Assembly: GCA_030867875.1 (NCBI GenBank)
Contig: JAOWCC010000936.1
Span: forward strand, 248,001-312,000
From: Actinernus sp. WN-2022
Taxonomy: Eukaryota; Cnidaria; Anthozoa; Actiniaria; Actinernidae
DNA length: 64,000 bases
Reading direction: 5' to 3'
The notes under the pieces are model-generated. The model did no database searches and was not told the origin of the DNA. It saw only the letters and a program-made list of their open reading frames with translations. Positions within the stretch are counted from its first letter, which is position 1. Every line of letters starts with the position of its first letter. Of this stretch, positions 22,486 through 30,560 are shown in pieces. The translations under genes were made by a program, and so were the position numbers.

Positions 22486-25400
22486 AATTAAAATTCCACG
22501 TGAGGAAATTGAATACATAATGAATCATGTGACTTTATTGTAGTATTGTAGTCTTTTCATCTGGACAACCTTTTTGAGAATGACTGTATATAACAATTAT
22601 TATTAGACTACAAGTTCAAGTGTTCTATGAGGCAATAGTCAACAAGGCACGTAGCGGCGAGTTGACTATCCTCAGAAAACGAGAACGAGTAGTCTAATTG
22701 TTTTAGCATAAACCAACCAGTAGGTCAGTAGAAAATGACAGAAACAATAATTCATCGAGAAAATATGAGGATAGTCAACTCGCCGCTACGTGCCTTGTTG
22801 ACTATTGCCTCATAGAAAACTTGAACTTGTAGTCTAATAATAATTGTTATATACAGTCATTCTCAAAAAGGTTGTCCAGATGAAAAGACTACAATACTAC
22901 AATAAAGTCACATGATTCATTATGTATTCAATTTCCTCACGTGGAATTTTAATTTGAGATGCAAAAGTACACGACATTGTGAGAACTGAATGTAATGGCG
23001 CTGGTATCAACTCGCAGTTCCTCGTGCTTGTAACCCCTGTTTGCTCAAAGACCCCTTTAAAACGGCTCACCGCCTGCTCATATTTTATCTATTACTTATT
23101 GTTCATAATTGACACCAATTTGTTTAAATAGATTGAAAGATGGTGGAGAGAACTTCATGAGCGTCTTGAAAAATACTTCAAGCCCCACCTCATCATGCTG
23201 AAGGATGAAGGACATTATAACCCCCAGGATGATATTGACAGGTACCACTTGAATGCTATTTATACAGCATCTGTGAAAATTGAATTTATTGATAGCCATC
23301 CAATCACCTTCACCTATCCACTGTTAGCCATCCAATCACCTTCACCTATCCACTGTTAGCCATCCAATCACCTTCACCTATCCACCTATCCACCTATGAC
23401 CTTGAAATCAACTCTATTGAAAATTTGTGGATTGAGCAAAACAATGTAATTATAGGCATTGTTAATAAGCCCCCAAATTTTTCCAACCGAGAATTTTTAG
23501 ACAACTTTGAAAAAACATTACATAATATTTATCTTACTAAGAAACAATGCATAATTATGGGCGATTTTAATATCAATACGTTAAGTAAGCACAGTAAAAT
23601 TTCTAAAGAATATCTTTCTCAATTACATTCTTCAGGTTTTATTCCTGTCATACATGAAGCTACACGAATTACAGCGAATACCCAGTCATGCATAGACCAT
23701 ATTCATCAAAACCTTGTATCACCCTGTACTAGCGGGTGCATTACAAATGAAATTTCCGATCATCTTCCTGTATTTTGTTTATTATATAACCCTACAAAAA
23801 GTCCTTTTCCTGATAAGGTAGAGGTTCGTGATTTTAAACATTTTGACACAAACAAATTTAAACATGACATAGAAAACATTGATTGGACAGATGTTTACAA
23901 TTGCAAAAAAACAAATGAGTCACTAAACCGCTTAACACATAAATTTAATTATGTTTGTAATCTGCATGCCCCCATGAAATCTGTTCGTTTAAAAACAAGT
24001 AAACATAAACCCTGGGTAACTACAGGTTTAAGAAAATCAATAGGAATTCGCGATAAAATTCACAAAATATGGCTAAAAACTAAAAAAGTTAAATATTTAA
24101 ATAAATACAAACTATATAGGAACAAAATTGTTGAATTAAATAAGATATTACGGACTACATATTATAATTCTTTAATGACTAACTCTAACAATTCTAAGAA
24201 ATTATGGGACAATATAAATTTTATTATTAATAAAAAACGACGCTCTTCAACAATTAATGGAATTACTAAGAATGAAAAAACTTATCACAATCCAAATTCC
24301 ATTGCAAACGCTTTAAATTCTTACTTTGCAGACATTCCAGTATTATTATCTTCCAAGCTACCTCGTGGTTTTCAAAATAGAAATACTCGTAAACGAAAGA
24401 CCAAACATAAATTTATAATTGATCAAACTAAAGAGGTAGAAATTTATTTAATTTTAGATAACTTAAATCCAAATAAATCCTTTGGGATTGATGGTGTACA
24501 TCCCCGTATGCTTAAACTCGCAGCACTTGAACTATGTAAACCATTAGCATATGTGATTAATCTATCTATAAATAATGGTGTTTTCCCTGACTCCTTAAAA
24601 CTTGCTAAAGTTCTTCCAATTTTTAAAAAAGGAGAGCGTACAAACTGTAACAACTACAGGCCAATTTCAATTCTTCCTATTTTTAGTAAATTTTTTGAAA
24701 GAGTAATATATAATCAATTATCTACTTACTTATGTCTTCATAACTTGTTATCTCCACTGCAATATGGTTTTCGCTCAGGATTAAATACAACAGATTGTGT
24801 GGTAGATCTTATTGACGAAATAACTCGATATTTAGATCAAGGACTATATGTGATTACAATATTTTTAGACCTTGCAAAAGCTTTTGATACGGTAGACCAT
24901 GCCACATTACTATCTAAGCTAAATAATTACGGTATCAAAGGTACATCCCATAACTGGTTTAGATCATATCTGCAATCTAGACAACAAAGAGTTTTTGTAA
25001 ATGGAGTATTTTCTGATCAATTAACCTTATCCTATGGTGTACCACAAGGTTCAGTTCTAGGCCCTTTACTTTTTCTGTTATATGTAAATGACTTTCCAGC
25101 GTCGACAACTTATTTTTCTGTCCGTATGTTTGCTGATGATACGTCGGTTACTGTTGCTGGACCTGATTTAGATTTAATTATACCCAATATAAATAGCAAT
25201 GTAAGTGATTTGTATAACTGGTTATGTGCCAACAAACTCACTTTGAACCTTGAAAAAACTAATTATTTAATATTTCAACCTCGACAAAAACAAACATATA
25301 ATATATATCCTCCTTTAAAAATAGCCAATAAACCTATAAAAAACTGTCACAGTATCAAATATTTAGGTTTTTACATTGACGCCCACCTTACTTGGTCAGA

Positions 25401-27091
25401 ACATATTGAATATTTAAATGATAAACTTAGTAAAAATATTAATGTTCTCATTAAGTGTAAAAAATATTTACCCTTCAATAGCCTTCTAAATTTATATTAT
25501 TCTCTAATTTACCCATTTATAAGCTATGGCTGTATAATTTGGGGAAATAACTATGACAGTCCGTTATCTATCCTAGCTAAACTTCAAAATAAGGTTATTC
25601 GTGTTATATGTGATGTTCCTATAAGAGAGCATATCACTCCATACTATATTAAACTTAATGTACTTAAAATTCCTGATATAGTTAAAATGAATACATGTCT
25701 TTTCATTTATGAATGTATGACCGAAAGCAAAAGCTGTTCAATCAATATGAAATATGTCTCAGAACAACATTCTTACCAAACAAGAAGCTCTACAAATCAA
25801 ATTTTTTACATTGAACGATATCGGTTAAATTTGAGAAAATTTTCCCCCACAGTAATAGGTCTTTATTATTGGAATAACTTACCTCTTCGAATTAAAAGCA
25901 TTCATTCCAGAAAACAACTAAAAAAAGCTATTTTTTCTCACTACCTTTCCCAATATTGATATTTATTATGCATTATTTTGGCAGAAATGTTCCTTTTAAT
26001 TTGTTCTAGCTAGTAATAATTATCACAGATTTAAGGGTATCGTATTTAGGTAACTATTTGATGCCCTTACACCAATGATTAATGTTGAGTGTGAGGTATC
26101 GTTTTTCCTAGTGTAGTATGTGTGTATTTTATTGTCTGTTATTTAATGTTATATTGTATAAATTTGTAAATCATGGTGTAAAATAAACTCAAATCAAATT
26201 AAACTCAAAAACCTATCCACTGTTAGCCATCCAATCACCTTCACCTATCCACTGTTAGCCATCCAATCACCTTCACTTATCCACTGTTAGCCATCCAATC
26301 ACCTTCACCTATCCACTGTTAGCCATCCAATCACCTTCACCTATCCACTGTTCACTGCCATCCAATGTAAAGAATAAATTTCAACCATGGCTTTGTTGTG
26401 CTAGCTTTTTGAGTACAAGCACTATATGTGTGCAAAACATATCAACATTTAGCAGTGAATAGTGCTTATTCAACAAAAAGACAATATAATTATTAATTGG
26501 ACTGAATTTGTTTGCTTTGTTAGAACCCCAAGAGGGGGTGGGGGTGGTTAGAATTCTGCCCGCTAAGCCAGACCAGTACAGCTCATATTATTCTAACACT
26601 TGCTTTGTAAATTTACTTTAGAAACTTGTTGGCATTTCTTTACATCCCTATTATTGGAAAAGAACTAGAGATATTTAAGAATACCATCTGGAATAACCAT
26701 AGGATTCGTCACCAAAAAAACACTCTTTTACCAGATGGAGTCCCAGAACATATTTATAATTTCCCAGAGGAGTATGGTCTAGAAGAATGTGGTAAGCATT
26801 GTTAGAGTTTACAGTATGATTGCAAGATTGTAAAATTCTATCAATAGTCATGTGTGGAATTATGTATTAAAATTCAAACTGATATACTTTGTAGGATTTT
26901 CAGTTACAGAGGAACAATTAGAAGAAGTTGCTCTTCTTTCTGGTGTGTTGGATATTGAAGATGACTTCTTAGAGCCAGAATTCAGAGCAAAGTGTGAACA
27001 AATTATCCCTTCTCCTTCTGATGTAGAGCCAGCTGATGGTGTCAAAGCATTTCAATATTTAAGAAGTGAATTTCTAAAAATTAATCAATGA
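20814..27091 (+). CDS. DDE integrase-core transposase, four exons
   Basis: Exons 20814-21575, 23132-23241, 26622-26791 and 26895-27091 join in frame (GT-AG throughout) to ~412 aa. The start at 20814 is chosen because it precedes the conserved helical N-terminus; an in-frame ATG at 20757 is possible. Residues 1-110 are basic and helix-turn-helix-like (S-I-R-T-L-D-R-R). The retroviral-type integrase core follows: D152 in S-L-D-G-H-D, D216 in R-M-D-K-G-T-E, and E256 in the N-Q-I-E-R-W-W motif created across the first splice. That gives a full DDE triad with 39 residues between the last two. The C-terminus carries P-D-G-V-P-E-H-I-Y and an acidic tail. Cut-and-paste transposition is its expected role, using the TIRs at 17932 and 29430. 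No stop or frameshift is seen. Introns have been enlarged by later insertions. A possible polyA signal is at 27221. Confidence 0.88.
21945..22060. repeat. Small inverted repeat in (TA)-rich DNA
   Basis: TATCAAACATTATGGGAT near 21948 is mirrored by ATCCCATAATGTTAGATA and GTTTGATA near 22030-22057. Probably a decayed miniature element. Confidence 0.6.
22110..22456. mobile_element. Miniature inverted-repeat element in (TA)n
   Basis: CACTGAAACAAAAAAACTCT at 22111 and onward GCCAAAGACTTATATA is exactly inverted at 22421-22456. Inside, GCAATAGCAAATTAAAATAC is also inverted (22146 and 22217), giving a hairpin within the element. TA-rich flanks on both sides suggest Tc1/mariner. Confidence 0.8.
22486..22957. 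mobile_element. Long palindrome with Tc1/mariner-like ends
   Basis: Arms of ~190 bp, 22486-22675 and 22770-22957, are nearly perfect inverses around a ~95-bp centre. Each arm contains TATACAGTCATTCTCAAAAA then GGTTGTCCAG, the same terminal type as the lone copy at 21780. It looks like two copies of one terminus joined head to head. A perfect arm pair of this length is young or maintained by copying. Confidence 0.8.
23132..23241 (+). CDS. Transposase exon 2 (catalytic Glu)
   Basis: 110 nt, acceptor ATAG, donor GTACCA. Encodes I-E-R-W-W-R-E-L-H-E-R-L-E-K-Y-F-K and H-Y-N-P-Q-D-D-I-D-R. The Glu is the third DDE residue; the W-W after it is typical of this integrase family. Confidence 0.85.
23297..23397. 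repeat. 32-bp minisatellite, left part
   Basis: Three and a half units of TTAGCCATCCAATCACCTTC plus ACCTATCCACTG, with an extra CCACCTAT triplication at the end. It continues beyond the LINE at 26213, showing the array existed before the LINE arrived. Confidence 0.9.
23398..25959 (+). CDS. LINE ORF2: endonuclease (partial) and reverse transcriptase
   Basis: An open frame runs from the truncation point to TGA without a stop, ~853 codons. The first ~125 residues are the C-terminal half of an APE-type endonuclease: I-I-M-G-D-F-N-I-N and S-D-H-L-P-V. The reverse transcriptase follows: N-N-Y-R-P-I-S, F-L-D-L-A-K-A-F-D with the first catalytic Asp near residue 482 (numbering from the TTG at 23425), G-V-P-Q-G-S-V-L-G-P-L, and F-A-D-D at 569-572. 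The C-terminal Y-L-G-F-Y-I-D and Y-P-F-I-S-Y-G-C-I-I-W-G blocks are present. All catalytic RT residues are intact, so the insertion is recent. The missing N-terminal endonuclease half makes this copy incapable of autonomous movement. Codons are strongly A/T-ending compared with the kinase gene. Confidence 0.9.
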   Translation, partial: DLEINSIENLWIEQNNVIIGIVNKPPNFSNREFLDNFEKTLHNIYLTKKQCIIMGDFNINTLSKHSKISKEYLSQLHSSGFIPVIHEATRITANTQSCIDHIHQNLVSPCTSGCITNEISDHLPVFCLLYNPTKSPFPDKVEVRDFKHFDTNKFKHDIENIDWTDVYNCKKTNESLNRLTHKFNYVCNLHAPMKSVRLKTSKHKPWVTTGLRKSIGIRDKIHKIWLKTKKVKYLNKYKLYRNKIVELNKILRTTYYNSLMTNSNNSKKLWDNINFIINKKRRSSTINGITKNEKTYHNPNSIANALNSYFADIPVLLSSKLPRGFQNRNTRKRKTKHKFIIDQTKEVEIYLILDNLNPNKSFGIDGVHPRMLKLAALELCKPLAYVINLSINNGVFPDSLKLAKVLPIFKKGERTNCNNYRPISILPIFSKFFERVIYNQLSTYLCLHNLLSPLQYGFRSGLNTTDCVVDLIDEITRYLDQGLYVITIFLDLAKAFDTVDHATLLSKLNNYGIKGTSHNWFRSYLQSRQQRVFVNGVFSDQLTLSYGVPQGSVLGPLLFLLYVNDFPASTTYFSVRMFADDTSVTVAGPDLDLIIPNINSNVSDLYNWLCANKLTLNLEKTNYLIFQPRQKQTYNIYPPLKIANKPIKNCHSIKYLGFYIDAHLTWSEHIEYLNDKLSKNINVLIKCKKYLPFNSLLNLYYSLIYPFISYGCIIWGNNYDSPLSILAKLQNKVIRVICDVPIREHITPYYIKLNVLKIPDIVKMNTCLFIYECMTESKSCSINMKYVSEQHSYQTRSSTNQIFYIERYRLNLRKFSPTVIGLYYWNNLPLRIKSIHSRKQLKKAIFSHYLSQY
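23398..26210 (+). mobile_element. LINE (CR1/L2/Jockey type), 5'-truncated, inserted in minisatellite
   Basis: Begins abruptly inside the endonuclease domain after CCACCTAT and ends in an A-rich tail AAACTCAAATCAAATTAAAC-TCAAAAA that joins minisatellite DNA. An ACCTAT direct repeat at both junctions may be the target duplication, but the array makes it ambiguous. The 3' untranslated part runs 25960-26210. 5' truncation is normal for target-primed reverse transcription. Confidence 0.85.
26213..26352. repeat. 32-bp minisatellite, right part
   Basis: Four more units of the same GCCATCCAATCACCTTCACC array that precedes the LINE. One unit reads CACTTATCC rather than CACCTATCC. Confidence 0.9.
26622..26791 (+). 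CDS. Transposase exon 3
   Basis: 170 nt, acceptor TTTAG, donor GTAAGC. Encodes L-L-A-F-L-Y-I-P, W-N-N-H-R-I-R and P-D-G-V-P-E-H-I-Y-N-F-P, a block I associate with the same integrase family. Confidence 0.85.
26895..27091 (+). CDS. Transposase exon 4
   Basis: 197 nt from acceptor TTTGTAG to TGA. Completes G-F-S and gives the acidic tail with V-T-E-E-Q-L-E-E-V-A and F-Q-Y-L-R-S-E-F. Confidence 0.8.
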
Positions 27092-27829
27092 GAATATATA
27101 ACAATTTATTACAGCTCAAGGACTTGCATTTAACCTAGTAATTAGCCCATGTCACATACATGAAGTTCAGTGCAAATACAGTTCCCTCTAAACAAAGTAC
27201 TCCAAACTAATGGCAAATGCAATAAATTGTTGGACATCAGGTGTATTTCAAATAGTTTTTATTTTATTATATTCATGATCAAGCATTCTATTTTGATATA
27301 ATTTTGAACTTGTATAACCTCATAAACTTATGAATTGCATGTAAATAACACAAGGCTGTACATGCATTTATAATTTACTGGGAATGCACATGATATATAT
27401 TCCAGTTTGCTACTTTCTGTATATATGCATCCAAGCGTTGAGCACTATTTAAGGTTTTAATTTTATCAGTTAAAAACATTGTCACATAAGATTATAGTGC
27501 ATTAGAGTCATTTTCATATGACAGTTACTGGACAGTAGGGATATGGTTATAAAAACTGACATGGTCACTGTATGGACACTACCATTTACCCTCATGCAAA
27601 AACAACTCTATGGGTAGCAGATTGTTGAAATAAAACTAATAAGCACAGTGGCAAAAGTTATGACAAAAACTACCCATGATCGAAATGGCTGTTTATATTA
27701 TATATATATACAAACTTTAGATATGAATAAGTAATTGTGTGTCAATTTACAGACAATAAAAGAAACAGGAACATGAACAATAAAGTGACTATATGCACTA
27801 TTTAAAATCATGGGCAGATGACCAATGAA
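27092..27829. other. Spacer between converging transposase and kinase genes
   Basis: AT-rich with AATAAA on plus at 27221 (candidate transposase polyA signal) and reverse-orientation AATAAAA near 27258 (possible kinase polyA signal). No further gene seen. Confidence 0.55.
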
Positions 27830-29098
27830 TTACTTAAGCTCCTTTAAGTCAAGGTAATTGCAAAAAGAATTGCATTTATGTTCTTCAGTGAAATTATCAA
27901 TTGCCTGTGTGGATAAATTTCCTGCAGTGAACATTAATTCTGTATTGTTGTGCAGTAGCTGAGCAGAGGCAATTTCAGGATCAAACAAACTCAACCCAAC
28001 ACCTTGAACATCAACCACCATTACCTGCTGACTTGACTCTTCATACGAAAAGTGCACAAGACATTCTGCTTTTTGGAATAAAATAGACTCTGTATTGTTG
28101 ACTGCAGGACATGGTTTACCGTCGTTATTAACATATTTGACCATTTCCCCCTCTACAAACTCCTCTACAGACACCACTTCGCCGTTTTCAAACTTGCCAA
28201 AGAAAATGGTCTTATAGCGCATCACCTCACCGAATTCTCCCTTTAGACCCTGTTTGGTTACTCTGTTTTCCAATCTTGCAGCAAAGTTTCTTGGTAGATG
28301 GTGCATTTGGACCACTTTTTTGGTGTGCTGTTCTACGCTTTGATTTGTCTCTTTGATTTCTTTAAGAGCATTTTCATTATAACGTTTGATTACCCAAGCA
28401 CAATGTGTAAAATCTTTGGTAGTGGACTTTGCCTTGAACGCTTTCCTGAACGCTCCTTCCCCAAGTACGTCAGCTGAAATAACAAATTCTACGGGTATTG
28501 GAATGGTCGACCAAGTCATCGCTTCTAAGTTGAATGTGTAAAGATTCAAAAGAGTTACATCATCAGCCGGTACTAATCTCCCCAACCTTAATATGGTGGA
28601 AACTGACAAGCTTTTAGGTACATTTCTTTTCCTTTTTTCTTCTTTAACTGGGCTAGGCATAGATGATGTGCAAGGACGTGACAAACCAGTGCTGTGGCGC
28701 TTTCGTTTCAAGTCGGGTTGTTCTTGTTTGACCTCGAAGCATTCCGATTCATCTTCGATGAATCTGACGTGAATCAGATTCAAATTGGGTATTTGCTTCA
28801 TATTTGCACAGGATGGCCCCTGCTCCCCAGCGAGGACATCGCAAAGCATATTTTCGCCAATATTTGCACTAAAGTGCTTCAGGCAGGCGGCCTTGATGTT
28901 ATCCATGGTGAGATCTTCGTCACCGAATGCCACGAACTCTCTGGGCCCGACTCTTATGTATTTTTGAGCCTTTCCTGAAACACTTGCGCTCAATCTTTGC
29001 ACCAGTATTTCTTCTTTTGAATCTTTGTCGCCTTTCTTTGTCGTCGCCGTCCTTTTTTGCTCAATATTTTGCTTAAATTTCTTCCACTTCTCCGCCAT
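27830..29098 (-). CDS. Alpha-type (atypical) protein kinase, transposon cargo
   Basis: One intronless frame of 422 aa; the start ATGGCGGAG lies 42 bp inside the right TIR. Residues ~45-115 form an unrecognised domain (I-R-V-G-P-R-E-F, L-T-M-D-N-I-K-A-A-C, C-D-V-L-A-G-E-Q-G-P-S-C). Residues 125-165 are a basic Ser/Pro-rich linker with K-R-K-R, possibly nuclear. Residues 200-418 are an alpha-kinase domain, the eEF2K / myosin-heavy-chain-kinase / TRPM7 fold: G-E-G-A-F-R-K-A-F (213-221), W-V-I-K-R-Y with catalytic K238, E-E-F-V-E-G-E-M-V-K-Y (312-322), H349-F-S-Y-E, V-V-D363-V-Q-G-V, F-D373-P-E-I, and H407-K-C409-N-S-F-C413. The last three with H349 are the four zinc ligands. Odd points: the usual D-P-Q is D-P-E, and the Gly-rich loop before the zinc site is G-N-L-S-T-Q-A, lacking two glycines. 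Likely active and expressed from the TIR, but neither is shown. Substrate unknown. Confidence 0.88.
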   Translation of the reverse strand: MAEKWKKFKQNIEQKRTATTKKGDKDSKEEILVQRLSASVSGKAQKYIRVGPREFVAFGDEDLTMDNIKAACLKHFSANIGENMLCDVLAGEQGPSCANMKQIPNLNLIHVRFIEDESECFEVKQEQPDLKRKRHSTGLSRPCTSSMPSPVKEEKRKRNVPKSLSVSTILRLGRLVPADDVTLLNLYTFNLEAMTWSTIPIPVEFVISADVLGEGAFRKAFKAKSTTKDFTHCAWVIKRYNENALKEIKETNQSVEQHTKKVVQMHHLPRNFAARLENRVTKQGLKGEFGEVMRYKTIFFGKFENGEVVSVEEFVEGEMVKYVNNDGKPCPAVNNTESILFQKAECLVHFSYEESSQQVMVVDVQGVGLSLFDPEIASAQLLHNNTELMFTAGNLSTQAIDNFTEEHKCNSFCNYLDLKELK

Positions 29099-29139
29099 CG
29101 TGACAACTTCTAGTGAACACGGGTCGTGAACACGTGTGT

Positions 29140-29430
29140 TGTGTTTACTCGTTACCAGTTTTCTGAGAACACATACACAAGCAATGCATCATGGTCTATG
29201 GCAGCGATGGGCCACGAGCATTTTAATTTCAATTTGAATTTTATTTTCAATGGCAGCAATGGGCCAAGAGGTATTTTATTTCAATTTATTTTCATTTTGA
29301 AATGCGTTTGCTTTTCAATTGATTTTGTTTTTATTTTTGATTTACTTTTAATTTGATTTTGCTTTTAATTTCGATTTGATTTTAATTTAATTTCGTTTCA
29401 TTTTTGCTATGGCAGTCCTGGGCCACCATA
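29140..29430 (-). repeat. Right terminal inverted repeat, probable kinase promoter
   Basis: Inverse of the left TIR. The 19-bp motif occurs at 29407-29425, 29248-29266 and 29196-29214. The kinase ATG is at 29098, so transcription of the kinase must start in or next to this TIR. The left TIR likewise precedes an ATGGCGG at 18287. Confidence 0.85.
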
Positions 29431-29436
29431 TACCAG
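29431..29436. other. Target-site duplication TACCAG, right
   Basis: Identical to 17926-17931. Confidence 0.85.
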
Positions 29437-29602
29437 CCAACATGGCTGCTATGCTTTTGTTATTTTATTCCCTTAGGAATAATTTGCAACTCAACAATAG
29501 CGGGAAACCGTTCTAAAAATAACCTAACTTGTGAAAACGCTGTGTCATAGGTCTAGTTTGCGAGATGGACTCTCCTGGTTATGGGCTCCTGACATAGCTT
29601 TA

Positions 29603-30560
29603 ATTACTCGGGCCAGGCCTTTGGCCGGCTCGAGTCAGAAATCGCAAGTGTTTATTTTTTTTATTTTCCAAGTCGAGGTATTTCGCCCCCAACCAATCAG
29701 ATGCCTCTTATTGTTTTCTGTGTCGGGAGAAAAACTCAACACGTGATAGGCTCAACCAATCAGATTCGATATCGCTCGGGACACTTCGGGACATTGCGGG
29801 TCGGTTAACTTATTTACATAACTACACAGTGAAAACAAGATGGCCACGGTGACCAGGAGAGATATGACTAAAGGGGAGAGAAAGTCCACCGCGGAGGAAA
29901 TTTCTCTCAAATGTGGAGTGCCATCTCTCAAATATAAACAGTTTCATGTTTTATTTAACTTCATTCGTTGGAAAGCCTTCCCAACAGGCTCAGGATATTT
30001 TAACTGGTGCCGGCCTTGTCGGAGCCGGAGCCGAAGCCGAAGGACCTCCACTGCCGGGCACTGGCTCCAGTCTGCGATTCATTCGACACGATGAACACCA
30101 CACGAGTACACTGGCCAAAACGGAAGCGAAGTTTTGCTGAAACCCAACGTTTCTTCGATGGAAACATAGTTAATAGAGTGGAATGGTTATGAAACCCGGC
30201 AGACTTCAAAGGGGCTAACAAAGGCGCTGCGATTTATGTTGGAAGGGGGCAAGACAAAAGATTGTGCAGGGTCATAGTTCATTAGCGTCCCCTGAACGAC
30301 TGAACTCACACGTTTCTATTGGCTGATTGATTAACACATTGGAATTTCTATTGTGTTTTGTGCAGGGTAGTGGTTGAAAAAAGCTGACAAAGACATATAA
30401 CAAAGAAGGTCGCTGGGTTTCATAACCATTCCACTCTATTAACTATGATGGAAATGGCAAGATGTTGAGTTTTTCTAGGACTCTGGATGGGAATATCTCA
30501 CATTTTACGAAAAGGGGAACGCACGTCAATTGCCTGACGAGTGACATGTGAAATAATTTC
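29603..30560 (+). repeat. Dispersed repeat family F, copy 2
   Basis: Same order as 12577: TTACTCGGGCCAGGCCTTTG, CGAGTCAGAAATCGCAAGTG, two CCAACCAATCAGAT-type CCAAT blocks, TTTACATAACT, then AAGATGGCC starting a short frame with E-E-I-S-L-K-C-G-V-P-S-L-K and F-N-F-I-R, broken by a +1 C near 29975. The TTTCTTCGATGG…GGCAAGATGTTGAG part is split by the element at 30165. Reads like a CCAAT-box promoter and first exons of a repeated gene or TE. Confidence 0.7.
30165..30447. mobile_element. Miniature element with 7-bp target duplication
   Basis: Ends CATAGTTAATAGAGTGGAAT continuing GGTTATGAAACCC and exact inverse. ATGGAAA flanks it at 30158-30164 and 30448-30454. Removing element and one repeat restores TTTCTTCGATGGAAATGGCA, the uninterrupted form seen in family F copy 3 (TTTCTTCGATAGAAAGGGCA). 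No coding sequence. Confidence 0.85.

Larger units (their letters stand above)
21576..23131 (+). other. Transposase intron 1, filled with foldback elements
   Basis: Donor GTAATT, acceptor AAATAG. Contains (TA)n runs at about 22061-22110 and 22455-22483, the Tc1-like terminus TACAGTCGATGCCAAAAAGG at 21782, and the elements listed at 22110 and 22486. Confidence 0.75.
17932..29430 (+). mobile_element. 11.5-kb DNA transposon carrying transposase and alpha-kinase
   Basis: The element starts TATGGTGGCCCAGGACTGCC and ends with the exact inverse, flanked by TACCAG on both sides. TIRs run 17932-18270 and 29140-29430; they align along their length except for a 61-bp A-rich insert in the left TIR and a 13-bp gap near the inner end. 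It encodes a four-exon DDE integrase-core transposase on plus (20814-27091) and a single-exon alpha-kinase on minus (27830-29098), converging with 738 bp between them. The 6-bp duplication, TIR type and transposase fit the group I know as IS3EU, but this name is by recollection. Later insertions (Kolobok-like, LINE, foldback elements) account for roughly half its length, so the original was about 5-6 kb. Transposase exons and the kinase frame look undamaged. Confidence 0.9.
17779..29591. mobile_element. Palindromic miniature element that hosts the big transposon
   Basis: The left flank of the 11.5-kb transposon (17779-17931) and the inverse of its right flank (29431-29591) are homologous. Both carry CAGGAGC-C-A…GAGCGTCCAT-like ends, a CACAGCG-TTTT-ACAAGTT block and a GGCTATTTTTAGA-like block. 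Taken together they are the two arms of a ~310-bp foldback element into whose centre the large transposon jumped. Imperfect 7-bp flanks (ACGTAGC / ACATAGC) may be its target duplication. Related ends occur at 60925-61311, 62600 and 62784. Confidence 0.7.

Noticed and set aside
23297..26352. Regular repeats with unique sequence between, CRISPR-like at first sight
   Set aside because: Units are contiguous without spacers, and the DNA is eukaryotic. It is a minisatellite split by a LINE.
29126..29356. Phe/Asn-rich short protein inside the right TIR
   Set aside because: The same peptide appears on the opposite strand at 18067-18285 because the TIRs are inverted copies; it is low-complexity AT sequence.
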